Shown here piece by piece: positions 1 through 5,337 of a stretch of 7,029 nucleotides of DNA (position 1 is the first letter of the stretch; the number at the start of each line of letters is the position of its first letter). This stretch comes from Verrucomicrobiota bacterium. GTDB lineage: Bacteria; Verrucomicrobiota; Verrucomicrobiia; Limisphaerales; AV2. The position numbers and the translations under genes are program-made. The stretch lies in NCBI GenBank assembly GCA_003218935.1, contig QHPA01000175.1, positions 1 through 7,029 on the forward strand. The letters run 5' to 3'. The notes beneath the pieces are model-generated. The model saw only the letters and a list, made by a program, of their open reading frames with translations, had not been told where the DNA came from and did not search any database.

Positions 1-1
1 C

Positions 2-2386
2 TCGCAGGTGTTCATCCGACTAGACGGGGCATACACCGACATTGAAAAAATTCGCGATACCCCAATCGTAGCCGGCAAGCAAAGCTTCAAGCTGTCGGAC
101 ATCGCGGAGGTCACGCGAGGCTACGAAGACCCGGCGACGTTCGTCATTCGACACAATGGCGAGCCGTCCCTGTTGCTGAGTGTCGTGATGAAGGAGGGCT
201 GGAACGGGCTGGATTTAGGCAATGCCCTGCGCACCGAAAGCGAGAAAATTTCATCCAGCCTGCCATTGGGCGTCGGCCTGAAAAAAATCACCGATCAGGC
301 GGTCAACATCAGCTCGGCGGTCAACGAATTCATGATCAAGTTCGCGATGGCAGTCGGCGTGGTGATGCTGGTCAGTCTGCTGAGCTTGGGGTGGAGAGTT
401 GGAATAGTCGTGGTCGCGGCAATCCCGCTGACATTGGGCGCAGTGTTTGTGATCATGATGGTCACGGATCGGGATTTCGACCGAATTACGTTGGGCGCGC
501 TCATCATCTCGCTGGGCCTTCTGGTGGACGATGCCATCATTGCCATCGAATCCATGGTGGTGAAGATGGAGGAAGGAATGGATCGCATCCAAGCCGCGGC
601 TTATGCCTGGAGTCACACCGCAGCGCCGATGCTTGCTGGGACGCTCGTCACTGTGATCGGATTTTTGCCGGTGGGCTTTGCGCGTTCGACTGCGGGAGAA
701 TATGCCGGGAACATTTTCTGGATCGTCGGATTCTCTTTGATCGCTTCGTGGATCGTGGCGGTGGTGTTCACACCGTATCTCGGCGTGAAACTTCTGCCGG
801 AGATCAAGACCGTAAAGGGAGGTCATGCGGGAATCTATTCCACTCCGGGATACCAGCGGCTGCGCCGATTCATCACTTGGTGCGTGCGGAAAAAATTTAC
901 GGTGGCAGGGATTGTCGTGGGCGCGTTTCTCTTGGCGGGCGGAGGCATGGCGGCCGTGAAGAAACAATTTTTTCCAAACTCGGACCGGCCGGAATTGTTG
1001 GTTGAGGTTCAGCTTCCGTTAGGAACAAGCATCGAGACGACGAGCGCCGCGGCCAGGAAGATCGAACATTGGCTGTCGCAACAACCCGAAGCAAAGATCG
1101 TGACCGCCTACATCGGAGCGGGTGCGCCACGGTTTTTCTTTTCCTACAACCCGGAGCTGCCCGATCCCTCGTTCGCGAAGATTGTCGTTTTGACGCCGGA
1201 TGCAAAGGCAAGGGATCACCTCAAATCGCGCCTTCGCCAGGTCGCCGCCGATGGCCTCGCGCCGGAAGCGCGGATTCGCGCGACGCAATTGGTCTTTGGC
1301 CCTTACTCGCCTTTCCCGGTCGCGTTTCGAGTGACGGGGGCTGATCCCGTCAAGGCGCGCGAGATCGCCCACAACGTCGAAGAAATCATGCGCAACGATC
1401 CGAACCTGCGCACGGTGAATGTGGATTGGGGCGAACGCGTGCCGCAGTTGCACTTCGTTTTGGATCAAGAGCGATTGCAACTCATTGGTCTCTCGCCCGC
1501 AGAGGCGGCGCAGCAGTTGCAATTTCTCCTGAACGGCCAAACCATCACTCAGGTTCGCGAGGACATTCGCGCGGTAAACGTAGTCGTGCGAAGCGCAGGT
1601 CCGGAGCGACTTGATCCGGCCAAGCTGGAGAATTTCACCATCACGACGCGGGACGGAAAGCCGATTCCATTGAGCCAGATCGGACGAACTGAAGTTCAAT
1701 CAGAAGCCCCACTCATTAAGCGGCGTGATCGCGTTCCCACCATCACTGTGCGCGGGGACAATGTCGAAACAACTCAGCCGCCGGATGTCTCCGCCGCGAT
1801 TTGGACCAAACTCGCGCCGCTGCGAAAATCACTGCCGGAAAATTATCGCATCGAAATGGCAGGCTCGATTGAGGAAGCCACGAAAGCCAACTCAGCGCTC
1901 GCGCCACTTTTTCCAATCATGCTCCTGCTCATGCTAGCCGTGATCATCATTCAGGTGCGCTCCTTCTCGGCCATGTGGATGGTGATGCTGACCGGCCCGC
2001 TCGGACTGATTGGTGCAGTGCCGACGCTGCTGATTTTTCATCAGCCTTTCGGATTCAATGCCATCCTCGGCCTGATCGGCCTGTCCGGCATCCTGATGCG
2101 GAACACCCTAATTTTGCTCGGTCAGATTCATTCCAATCAAGCCGACGGCCTTGATCCCTATCACGCGATCATCGAGGCGACCGTCCAACGGTCGCGCCCC
2201 GTAATTCTAACCGCGCTGGCCGCCGTGCTGGCGTTCATTCCGCTCACGCATTCCGTGTTCTGGGGATCAATGGCGTATGTGTTGATCGGCGGCACAGCCG
2301 TTGGCACGGTATTGACGCTTGCCTTCCTGCCCGCGCTCTATGCCATCTGGTATCGAGTGATCCCTGTTGGATTCCGTTCGCGGTAA
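2..2386 (+). CDS. RND efflux permease, AcrB-like (copy 1, 5'-partial at window edge)
   Basis: Inner-membrane subunit of a resistance-nodulation-division efflux pump, which exports substrates using the proton gradient together with a periplasmic adaptor and an outer-membrane channel. The frame is open from base 2, and the GTG at 8 is probably internal. Numbering residues from that GTG, LVDDAII in TM4 (D174, D175) matches the AcrB proton-relay pair D407/D408, so about 230 N-terminal residues lie outside the window. TM2-TM6 fall at about residues 110-262 and TM7 at about 296-316. The second periplasmic domain follows, then TM8-TM12 at about 636-784. R698 in the LMRNTLIL stretch of TM10 occupies the place of AcrB K940; I recall an arginine here in some RND subgroups. 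The C-terminus looks complete (stop 2384-2386). Substrate is unknown: the TM4 DD pair favours a drug or hydrophobe exporter over a CzcA-type metal pump. No adaptor gene is in view. A truncated second copy lies at 5796-7029. Confidence 0.93.
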   Translation, partial: SQVFIRLDGAYTDIEKIRDTPIVAGKQSFKLSDIAEVTRGYEDPATFVIRHNGEPSLLLSVVMKEGWNGLDLGNALRTESEKISSSLPLGVGLKKITDQAVNISSAVNEFMIKFAMAVGVVMLVSLLSLGWRVGIVVVAAIPLTLGAVFVIMMVTDRDFDRITLGALIISLGLLVDDAIIAIESMVVKMEEGMDRIQAAAYAWSHTAAPMLAGTLVTVIGFLPVGFARSTAGEYAGNIFWIVGFSLIASWIVAVVFTPYLGVKLLPEIKTVKGGHAGIYSTPGYQRLRRFITWCVRKKFTVAGIVVGAFLLAGGGMAAVKKQFFPNSDRPELLVEVQLPLGTSIETTSAAARKIEHWLSQQPEAKIVTAYIGAGAPRFFFSYNPELPDPSFAKIVVLTPDAKARDHLKSRLRQVAADGLAPEARIRATQLVFGPYSPFPVAFRVTGADPVKAREIAHNVEEIMRNDPNLRTVNVDWGERVPQLHFVLDQERLQLIGLSPAEAAQQLQFLLNGQTITQVREDIRAVNVVVRSAGPERLDPAKLENFTITTRDGKPIPLSQIGRTEVQSEAPLIKRRDRVPTITVRGDNVETTQPPDVSAAIWTKLAPLRKSLPENYRIEMAGSIEEATKANSALAPLFPIMLLLMLAVIIIQVRSFSAMWMVMLTGPLGLIGAVPTLLIFHQPFGFNAILGLIGLSGILMRNTLILLGQIHSNQADGLDPYHAIIEATVQRSRPVILTALAAVLAFIPLTHSVFWGSMAYVLIGGTAVGTVLTLAFLPALYAIWYRVIPVGFRSR
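986..2219 (+). repeat. Direct repeat, copy 1 (RND C-terminal half)
   Basis: Pairs with 5799-7029 at an offset of 4813 bp, changing to 4810 after a 3-bp deletion in copy 2. The repeat probably continues past the right edge. Divergence is uneven: 59 differences in the first 378 bp, none in the next 248 bp, about 25 in the following 136 bp, then about 6 in 174 bp. Confidence 0.9.
1364..1611 (+). repeat. 248-bp perfectly identical tract, copy 1
   Basis: Every base matches 6177-6424, although the repeat differs at roughly 15-18% of positions on both sides. It encodes the stretch from IAHNVEEIMRNDP to RSAGPER in the second periplasmic domain. Confidence 0.92.
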
Positions 2387-2388
2387 CG

Positions 2389-2462
2389 ATGGCCAACAGT
2401 AAACAATCACCGCAACCACACAAACCACAACCAAGACCACCATGAAAGGACGCAAGTTATGA
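2389..2462 (+). other. Two chained mini-ORFs between the RND and SnoaL-like genes
   Basis: An 18-codon frame starting 2 nt after the RND stop (2389-2445, MANSKQSPQPHKPQPRPP) ends in an ATGA overlap with a 6-codon frame (2442-2462, MKGRKL). That frame ends in a second ATGA overlap with the start of the SnoaL-like gene at 2459. The geometry would allow translational relay from the pump gene to the next gene. The first frame has no separate Shine-Dalgarno and its peptide is low-complexity, so chance or a decayed remnant is equally possible. Confidence 0.25.
2444..2450 (+). promoter_or_regulatory. Ribosome binding site of the SnoaL-like gene
   Basis: GAAAGGA lies 8 nt before the ATG at 2459. It sits inside the module ATGAAAGGA-(8 nt)-ATGAAA, which recurs at 2904-2926 before the original start of the flavin oxidoreductase. 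Confidence 0.75.
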
Positions 2463-2848
2463 AACAATCCATTCTTCACGCTCCAGACAAGGAACAAATT
2501 AGACGAACGCTCGATACCCTCTACGGGGAAGTGTTCAACCAAGGCAAAGCCGACTTGCTGCCCAACTTGGTCGCCGGTGCATACATCCAACACAATCCGC
2601 TCTTTCCAAACGGGACAGCACCATTGGAAGGCTACCTCCGGCAAGCGGGCAGTATTCCCTGTGAGGTCAAGCGTATGGCCGTTGAAGGCGATTTGGCCTT
2701 CATTCATGTGCGCTATCTGAATTGGGGCGGCAAAGAGCACGCCGGCGTGGACATTTTCCGGTTCGATTCTGATGGCAGAATCCTGGAGCACTGGGACGTG
2801 TTGCAGCCTGTTCCTGAAACCGCGGCCAACGCCAACACGATGTTTTGA
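2459..2848 (+). CDS. SnoaL-like / NTF2-fold protein
   Basis: A 129-residue protein resembling the predicted SnoaL-like aldol-condensation family (COG4922 type), small cone-shaped alpha+beta barrels of the NTF2 superfamily. Visible hallmarks are an N-terminal helical segment (LDTLYGEVFNQGKADLLPNLV), then YIQHNP, a central GDLAFIHVRY strand, HAGVDIFRFD, and the C-terminal EHWDVLQPVPET…NANTMF ending that I associate with this family. Length is typical. The true substrate of these proteins is generally unknown, and similarity does not prove cyclase activity. The ATG at 2459 is supported by a strong Shine-Dalgarno, GAAAGGA, at 2444-2450 with 8-nt spacing. It lies 72 bp after the RND stop on the same strand, so it may be co-transcribed with the pump gene. 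Reading frame and motifs are intact. Confidence 0.88.
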   Translation: MKQSILHAPDKEQIRRTLDTLYGEVFNQGKADLLPNLVAGAYIQHNPLFPNGTAPLEGYLRQAGSIPCEVKRMAVEGDLAFIHVRYLNWGGKEHAGVDIFRFDSDGRILEHWDVLQPVPETAANANTMF

Positions 2849-2854
2849 GATTCC

Positions 2855-2902
2855 ATGAGCACGCGCGAGATTGATCCGCAGGTTCGCATGGGCTATGTCT
2901 GA
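2855..2902 (+). pseudogene. N-terminal stub resembling a VOC-family (glyoxalase/dioxygenase-fold) protein
   Basis: Six bases after the SnoaL-like stop, an ATG opens MSTREIDPQVRMGYV and then stops. As I recall them, VOC-superfamily proteins annotated as glyoxalase or catechol-2,3-dioxygenase often begin with a …IDPxVRIGHVHLKVADL-like sequence. The first 15 residues therefore look like a gene start whose body is lost exactly where the metal-ligand His strand should begin. The next bases are the ribosome-binding module of the following gene, consistent with a deletion that fused the two. The match is short and comes from recall, so coincidence remains possible. Confidence 0.4.
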
Positions 2903-2905
2903 AAT

Positions 2906-2912
2906 GAAAGGA
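2906..2912 (+). promoter_or_regulatory. Original ribosome binding site of the split oxidoreductase gene
   Basis: GAAAGGA lies 8 nt upstream of the ATG at 2921, which was the start codon of the FAD oxidoreductase before the IS inserted. Sequence and spacing are identical to the site before the SnoaL-like gene. The site is now cut off from the coding body by the 1455-bp element. Confidence 0.7.
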
Positions 2913-2923
2913 TGAGACAAATG

Positions 2924-2932
2924 AAAAATTAT
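2924..2932. repeat. Left target-site duplication of the IS4-family element
   Basis: AAAAATTAT lies directly outside the left terminal inverted repeat and is repeated exactly at 4388-4396 outside the right one. Nine AT-rich base pairs fits the duplication length known for IS4-family elements. The exact match indicates an insertion recent enough to be unmutated. Confidence 0.9.
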
Positions 2933-2944
2933 CACAGCCATCCC
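2933..2944 (+). repeat. Left terminal inverted repeat of the IS
   Basis: CACAGCCATCCC pairs with the reverse complement of 4376-4387 at 11 of 12 positions. Similarity falls away further inward. Confidence 0.85.
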
Positions 2945-3088
2945 CGAAGCCGAAAAGGTTGAGGAATTCCTCTCGGTTTCCGAAGGAATAACAGGGTTGA
3001 TGGCGAAAGGTGATTTAGAATTTTCACATGACTCTACACCAGCATTGCTTCCGACGCTCTTGTCTGGCTGGTCTGCTGTCCCACAAGT
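2945..3088. other. IS left subterminal non-coding region
   Basis: Sequence between the left inverted repeat and the transposase stop codon. I see no recognisable gene, no strong hairpin-plus-T-run terminator and no second transposition gene. A short plus-strand open frame here belongs to no family I recognise. Confidence 0.5.
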
Positions 3089-4318
3089 TCATAGAAAGCC
3101 TGGGAAATACGCCTGGTCCGGTCGCGCCAGATTGCGGAAGCTCCCCTTGGCTGTCCCATAGCAGTCAAGTAATCCCGGCAGATCGAGTTTGGCCCACATC
3201 ACCGCCCGTAAAATGGTGAATAGCCGCGTGAAGCTATGCGACCACTTGGACAAGTAACTCAAGAAGCGCAACAGCACGTAGACCAGAAGCGCCATCCATA
3301 CCTGCCAGCGCACCGCGTTGGCGTTGTGCCCCAGGAAATCCGCCAACTGCAAGGTCTGCTTGATCTGTTTGAAGAAGACCTCGATTTGCCATCGGCACCG
3401 GTAGAGGTCGGCCACACTGCGCGGACTCCACTCCAGATTGTTGGTCAGGAAAACCATCTCCCGCTCCTGCCCGTCGACTTCCACCAAGGCGACGATGCGG
3501 CGCATCAGTTGGGGCGCAGGCTTGTTCGGATTGCTCAGCACGATGATTTTATCCTCAAGAATCTTCTGGTCCTTGGATCGGGGCATCCTTCTGAGGACCT
3601 CATAGGCCATGTTGTCTTTGGCGCGGGTGACCCAGAAGACAGCGCGCTCATCGAGATCCCGCAAATGCGCGAAGTCCACGTAACCCTTGTCAAACAGGAC
3701 GATTTCACCGCTCTGGACCCCGGCGCACAGTTCCCGCGCCCGCTTGTTGTCGTGCTCACCGGCGGTGTCGATGATCACAAAGTTGGGCAGCAGACTTTGC
3801 AGGTTCAGTCGCATGTGGGTTTTGGCCGCGGCCTTGCGCCGTCGGTGCTTGGCCCAGTCCATGCAATTGGCCACCAGTTCCATGACCGTGGTGTCCACGA
3901 CATGAATGGGCATCTTGAAGCGGAAAGCCCGACCCCGGCTCCGTCCCGCCCCAAAGCCCGGCGACAGTTGGCCCAAATGTTTCATCATCTGCCAAAAAAG
4001 TTGCTCGGTCATCTGGGCGGGCCGTTGCCGGTTGGCGTTGGAAAGCCCGTTACGGCTGGGCGCCGTTGCGCCACGAATGCTCCCCAGCGGCCCCGAGTGC
4101 AGGTGCAGAGAATCGCACAAGTCGTTGAGACCGATGCTATGGGTCAGTTGCGCATAGACGAGGCTGACCACGTGACTCCAAGGCTTGAAAGTGCGCGACT
4201 TATCCTCCGCCCCGGTTGTGCGCGCAATTTTGGAGACCAGGTGCTGGGGAATAAAATTGCAAATCTGTTGCAAGATGCTGAACTTGGAACGGGCTGGGGC
4301 TGTTTTGAGTTGATTCAT
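3089..4318 (-). CDS. IS4-family DDE transposase
   Basis: A 409-residue transposase that cuts the element out and joins it to new DNA through a two-metal DDE/RNase H-fold active site. The N-terminal part (about residues 12-115) resembles the DUF4372 domain found ahead of DDE_Tnp_1 in many IS4-group transposases. The catalytic triad can be placed at D142 (HVVDTTVMEL), D210 (IVLFDKGYVDF) and E313. E313 lies in the IS4 signature Y(2)R(3)E(6)K: Y306, R309, E313, K320 (YRCRWQIEVFFKQIK). No stop or frameshift breaks the frame, and length is normal. The ATG at 4318-4316 opens the frame. No well-spaced Shine-Dalgarno precedes it, and a GC-rich hairpin (4320-4335) abuts it, which may keep translation low. 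It is transcribed against the interrupted host gene. Confidence 0.93.
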   Translation of the reverse strand: MNQLKTAPARSKFSILQQICNFIPQHLVSKIARTTGAEDKSRTFKPWSHVVSLVYAQLTHSIGLNDLCDSLHLHSGPLGSIRGATAPSRNGLSNANRQRPAQMTEQLFWQMMKHLGQLSPGFGAGRSRGRAFRFKMPIHVVDTTVMELVANCMDWAKHRRRKAAAKTHMRLNLQSLLPNFVIIDTAGEHDNKRARELCAGVQSGEIVLFDKGYVDFAHLRDLDERAVFWVTRAKDNMAYEVLRRMPRSKDQKILEDKIIVLSNPNKPAPQLMRRIVALVEVDGQEREMVFLTNNLEWSPRSVADLYRCRWQIEVFFKQIKQTLQLADFLGHNANAVRWQVWMALLVYVLLRFLSYLSKWSHSFTRLFTILRAVMWAKLDLPGLLDCYGTAKGSFRNLARPDQAYFPGFL

Positions 4319-4319
4319 C

Positions 4320-4335
4320 CCTGCCGTGTGGCAGG
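4320..4335 (-). promoter_or_regulatory. Hairpin abutting the transposase start codon
   Basis: CCTGCC-GTGT-GGCAGG is a perfect 6-bp stem with a 4-nt loop, ending one base before the transposase ATG. In the transposase mRNA the only purine-rich stretch near the start (AGGG) lies mostly in the 3' arm. The hairpin could therefore limit initiation, as start-proximal hairpins do in IS10 and IS50. The function is inferred. Confidence 0.4.
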
Positions 4336-4375
4336 AGCACGCAAGAAGTTCCAGCCCATTTTATCAAAATCCCCT

Positions 4376-4387
4376 GGGACGGCTGTG
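4376..4387 (-). repeat. Right terminal inverted repeat of the IS
   Basis: GGGACGGCTGTG on the plus strand is the inverted partner of 2933-2944 with one mismatch. Its last three bases, GTG, are in frame with the oxidoreductase, and its GGGA lies 5 nt before that GTG. Confidence 0.85.
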
Positions 4388-5272
4388 AAAAATTATGATG
4401 TTGTAATTGTTGGCGGTGGTTCTGCCGGGTTGAGTGCCGCGCTGCTTTTAGGACGGTCGCGCCGTCGCGTTCTCGTTTCTGATACGGGAAAAACACGGAA
4501 CGCGGTCGCTCACGAATCACACGGCTTTTTCACTCGTGACGGAGCTACGCCCGCCGAGCTTGTGCGAATTGGACGCGAACAATTGCGCCCTTACGAAACG
4601 GTTGAGTTATGTTCGGTCGGAGTTAAATCGGCAAAAGCGCACAGCAAAGGTTTTGAAATCACACTGGATGACGAAACTCGCATAGCTTGCCGCAAATTAT
4701 TGCTGGCAACCGGAGTCGTTGACGAAATGCCGGAGATTGAAGGTTTTAAGGAATTGTGGGGCAAAAGCATTTTTCATTGTCCGTACTGTCACGGCTGGGA
4801 AGTGCGCGATCAGCCGCTTGCGCTTTTTGGCGGGATTGAACTTGCCGAATTGCTCAAAGGATGGAGCGATGACCTAGTGCTTTGCACCGACGGCGCGACA
4901 CTCTCCGAAGATGAGAGCAGACTGTTATCTAAGAACAATATTGCGATTCGTGAGGAACGGATTGTTCGCGTTGAGGGAAAAAACGGGCAGCTTGAAAATA
5001 TTGTTTTTGCGAATGGTGAAACTCTTGCCCGCAAAGCTATTTTCATTCGTCCGAAACAACACCAACACTCAGTCTTAGCGAAACAGCTAGGCTGCGAATT
5101 TACCGATTTTGGAACGGTCAAAGTAGATGACTTCGGGCAAACAAGCGTTCCAGGCGTCTACGCTGGCGGCGATATGATACACCCACTGCAACATATCTCC
5201 TTTGCCGTGTCGAGAGGCTCACTTGCCGCAGTAGGAATGGATCGCGCATTGCGTCGGGAAGATTTTCGCTAA
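4385..5272 (+). CDS. Thioredoxin-reductase-like FAD-dependent oxidoreductase, start codon displaced by IS
   Basis: A two-Rossmann flavoprotein of the TrxB-like NAD(P)/FAD oxidoreductase group, expected to move electrons from NAD(P)H through FAD to a disulfide or small acceptor in the cytoplasm. Numbering from the GTG at 4385, the FAD dinucleotide motif is GGGSAG (10-15), with LLLATGV at 106-111. The redox pair is C132/C135 in FHCPYCHGWEVRDQP, and VPGVYAGGD (255-263) is the C-terminal FAD-binding signature. Length is 295, slightly short of the usual 300-plus. The second Rossmann glycine loop looks shortened (LFGGIELAELL, 147-157), which could weaken NADPH binding. The native ATG is at 2921, beyond the IS; the IS end supplies GTG, with a weak GGGA upstream. 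Base composition is AT-richer than its neighbours, suggesting separate ancestry. Whether it is still expressed is unknown. The partner substrate is not identifiable, and I do not call it trxB. Confidence 0.88.
   Translation: MKNYDVVIVGGGSAGLSAALLLGRSRRRVLVSDTGKTRNAVAHESHGFFTRDGATPAELVRIGREQLRPYETVELCSVGVKSAKAHSKGFEITLDDETRIACRKLLLATGVVDEMPEIEGFKELWGKSIFHCPYCHGWEVRDQPLALFGGIELAELLKGWSDDLVLCTDGATLSEDESRLLSKNNIAIREERIVRVEGKNGQLENIVFANGETLARKAIFIRPKQHQHSVLAKQLGCEFTDFGTVKVDDFGQTSVPGVYAGGDMIHPLQHISFAVSRGSLAAVGMDRALRREDFR
4388..4396. repeat. Right target-site duplication of the IS4-family element
   Basis: AAAAATTAT is identical to 2924-2932. In the oxidoreductase frame it encodes K-N-Y, so the duplication preserves codons 2-4 of the host gene on the distal side of the insertion. 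Confidence 0.9.
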
Positions 5273-5337
5273 CGCAAAAAGAAAACCTTTATCTCCAACG
5301 GCGGCATAAACAGAAGTTAGGCCATCACACAACCAAC
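5273..5337 (+). other. Spacer with integron-core-like half sites
   Basis: This 65-bp gap holds GTTAGGC at 5316-5322, which fits the attC R' core GTTRRRY, 15 nt before the next ATG. A near-consensus partner, CGCTAAC (5267-5273), overlaps the oxidoreductase stop 56 bp away. The outer 5 bp (CTAAC/GTTAG) pair, but the interior lacks clear L box complementarity, so a functional attC is doubtful. No terminator or Shine-Dalgarno for the following gene is visible. Confidence 0.25.

Larger units (their letters stand above)
2921..2962 (+). pseudogene. Detached 5' end of the FAD oxidoreductase gene (codons 1-4) running into the IS
   Basis: ATG AAA AAT TAT encodes M-K-N-Y, the first four residues of the oxidoreductase that resumes at 4385. 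After the TAT codon the frame enters the left end of the IS, adds nine IS-encoded residues and stops at 2960-2962. Removing the IS and one copy of AAAAATTAT restores ATG AAA AAT TAT GAT GTT, which reads MKNYDVVIVGGG, a normal start for this family. The original ribosome binding site therefore now drives only a 13-residue peptide. Confidence 0.85.
2933..4387 (-). mobile_element. Complete IS4-family insertion sequence, 1455 bp
   Basis: The ends are defined by imperfect terminal inverted repeats, CACAGCCATCCC on the left and CACAGCCGTCCC read inward from the right (11 of 12 identical), flanked by exact 9-bp AAAAATTAT duplications. It carries one transposase gene, transcribed right to left, with an uninterrupted DDE domain, so the element is probably active or was until recently. 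Size fits the IS4 family. About 156 bp (2933-3088) lie between the left end and the transposase stop, and 69 bp between the transposase start and the right end. The element is inserted after the fourth codon of the FAD oxidoreductase, in opposite orientation to it. Confidence 0.92.

Noticed and set aside
251..967. 238-codon minus-strand frame inside the RND gene
   Set aside because: His/Arg/Asp-rich shadow of the GC-rich RND coding strand, with no recognisable domain.
1019..1699. Minus-strand frame in RND copy 1, partly repeated at 6039-6353 in copy 2
   Set aside because: The repetition follows from the duplicated RND DNA. The frame is a shadow and is broken differently in copy 2.
2933..3088. 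Plus-strand frame (KIITAIPEAEKVEEFLS…) that could be read as a frameshifted small gene
   Set aside because: It lies inside the IS left end, has no proper start, and the inverted repeat plus target duplication explain the sequence better.
3028..3219. 63-codon plus-strand frame at the transposase 3' end
   Set aside because: Mostly antisense to the transposase and contained in the IS, with no family resemblance.
4339..4387. Outward promoter at the IS right end reading into the oxidoreductase
   Set aside because: TATCAA at 4362-4367 is a weak -10 candidate, but no -35-like hexamer lies at the right distance, so it cannot be supported.
3236..5272. A single 678-codon plus-strand frame running through the IS into the oxidoreductase
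   Set aside because: Its first 380-odd codons are the antisense of the transposase. The FAD-enzyme homology begins only at the IS edge, so the long frame is a chance opening.
5273..5337. Transcription terminator after the oxidoreductase
   Set aside because: No GC-rich stem followed by a T-run is present. The A-rich stretch at 5276-5285 has no pairing partner.
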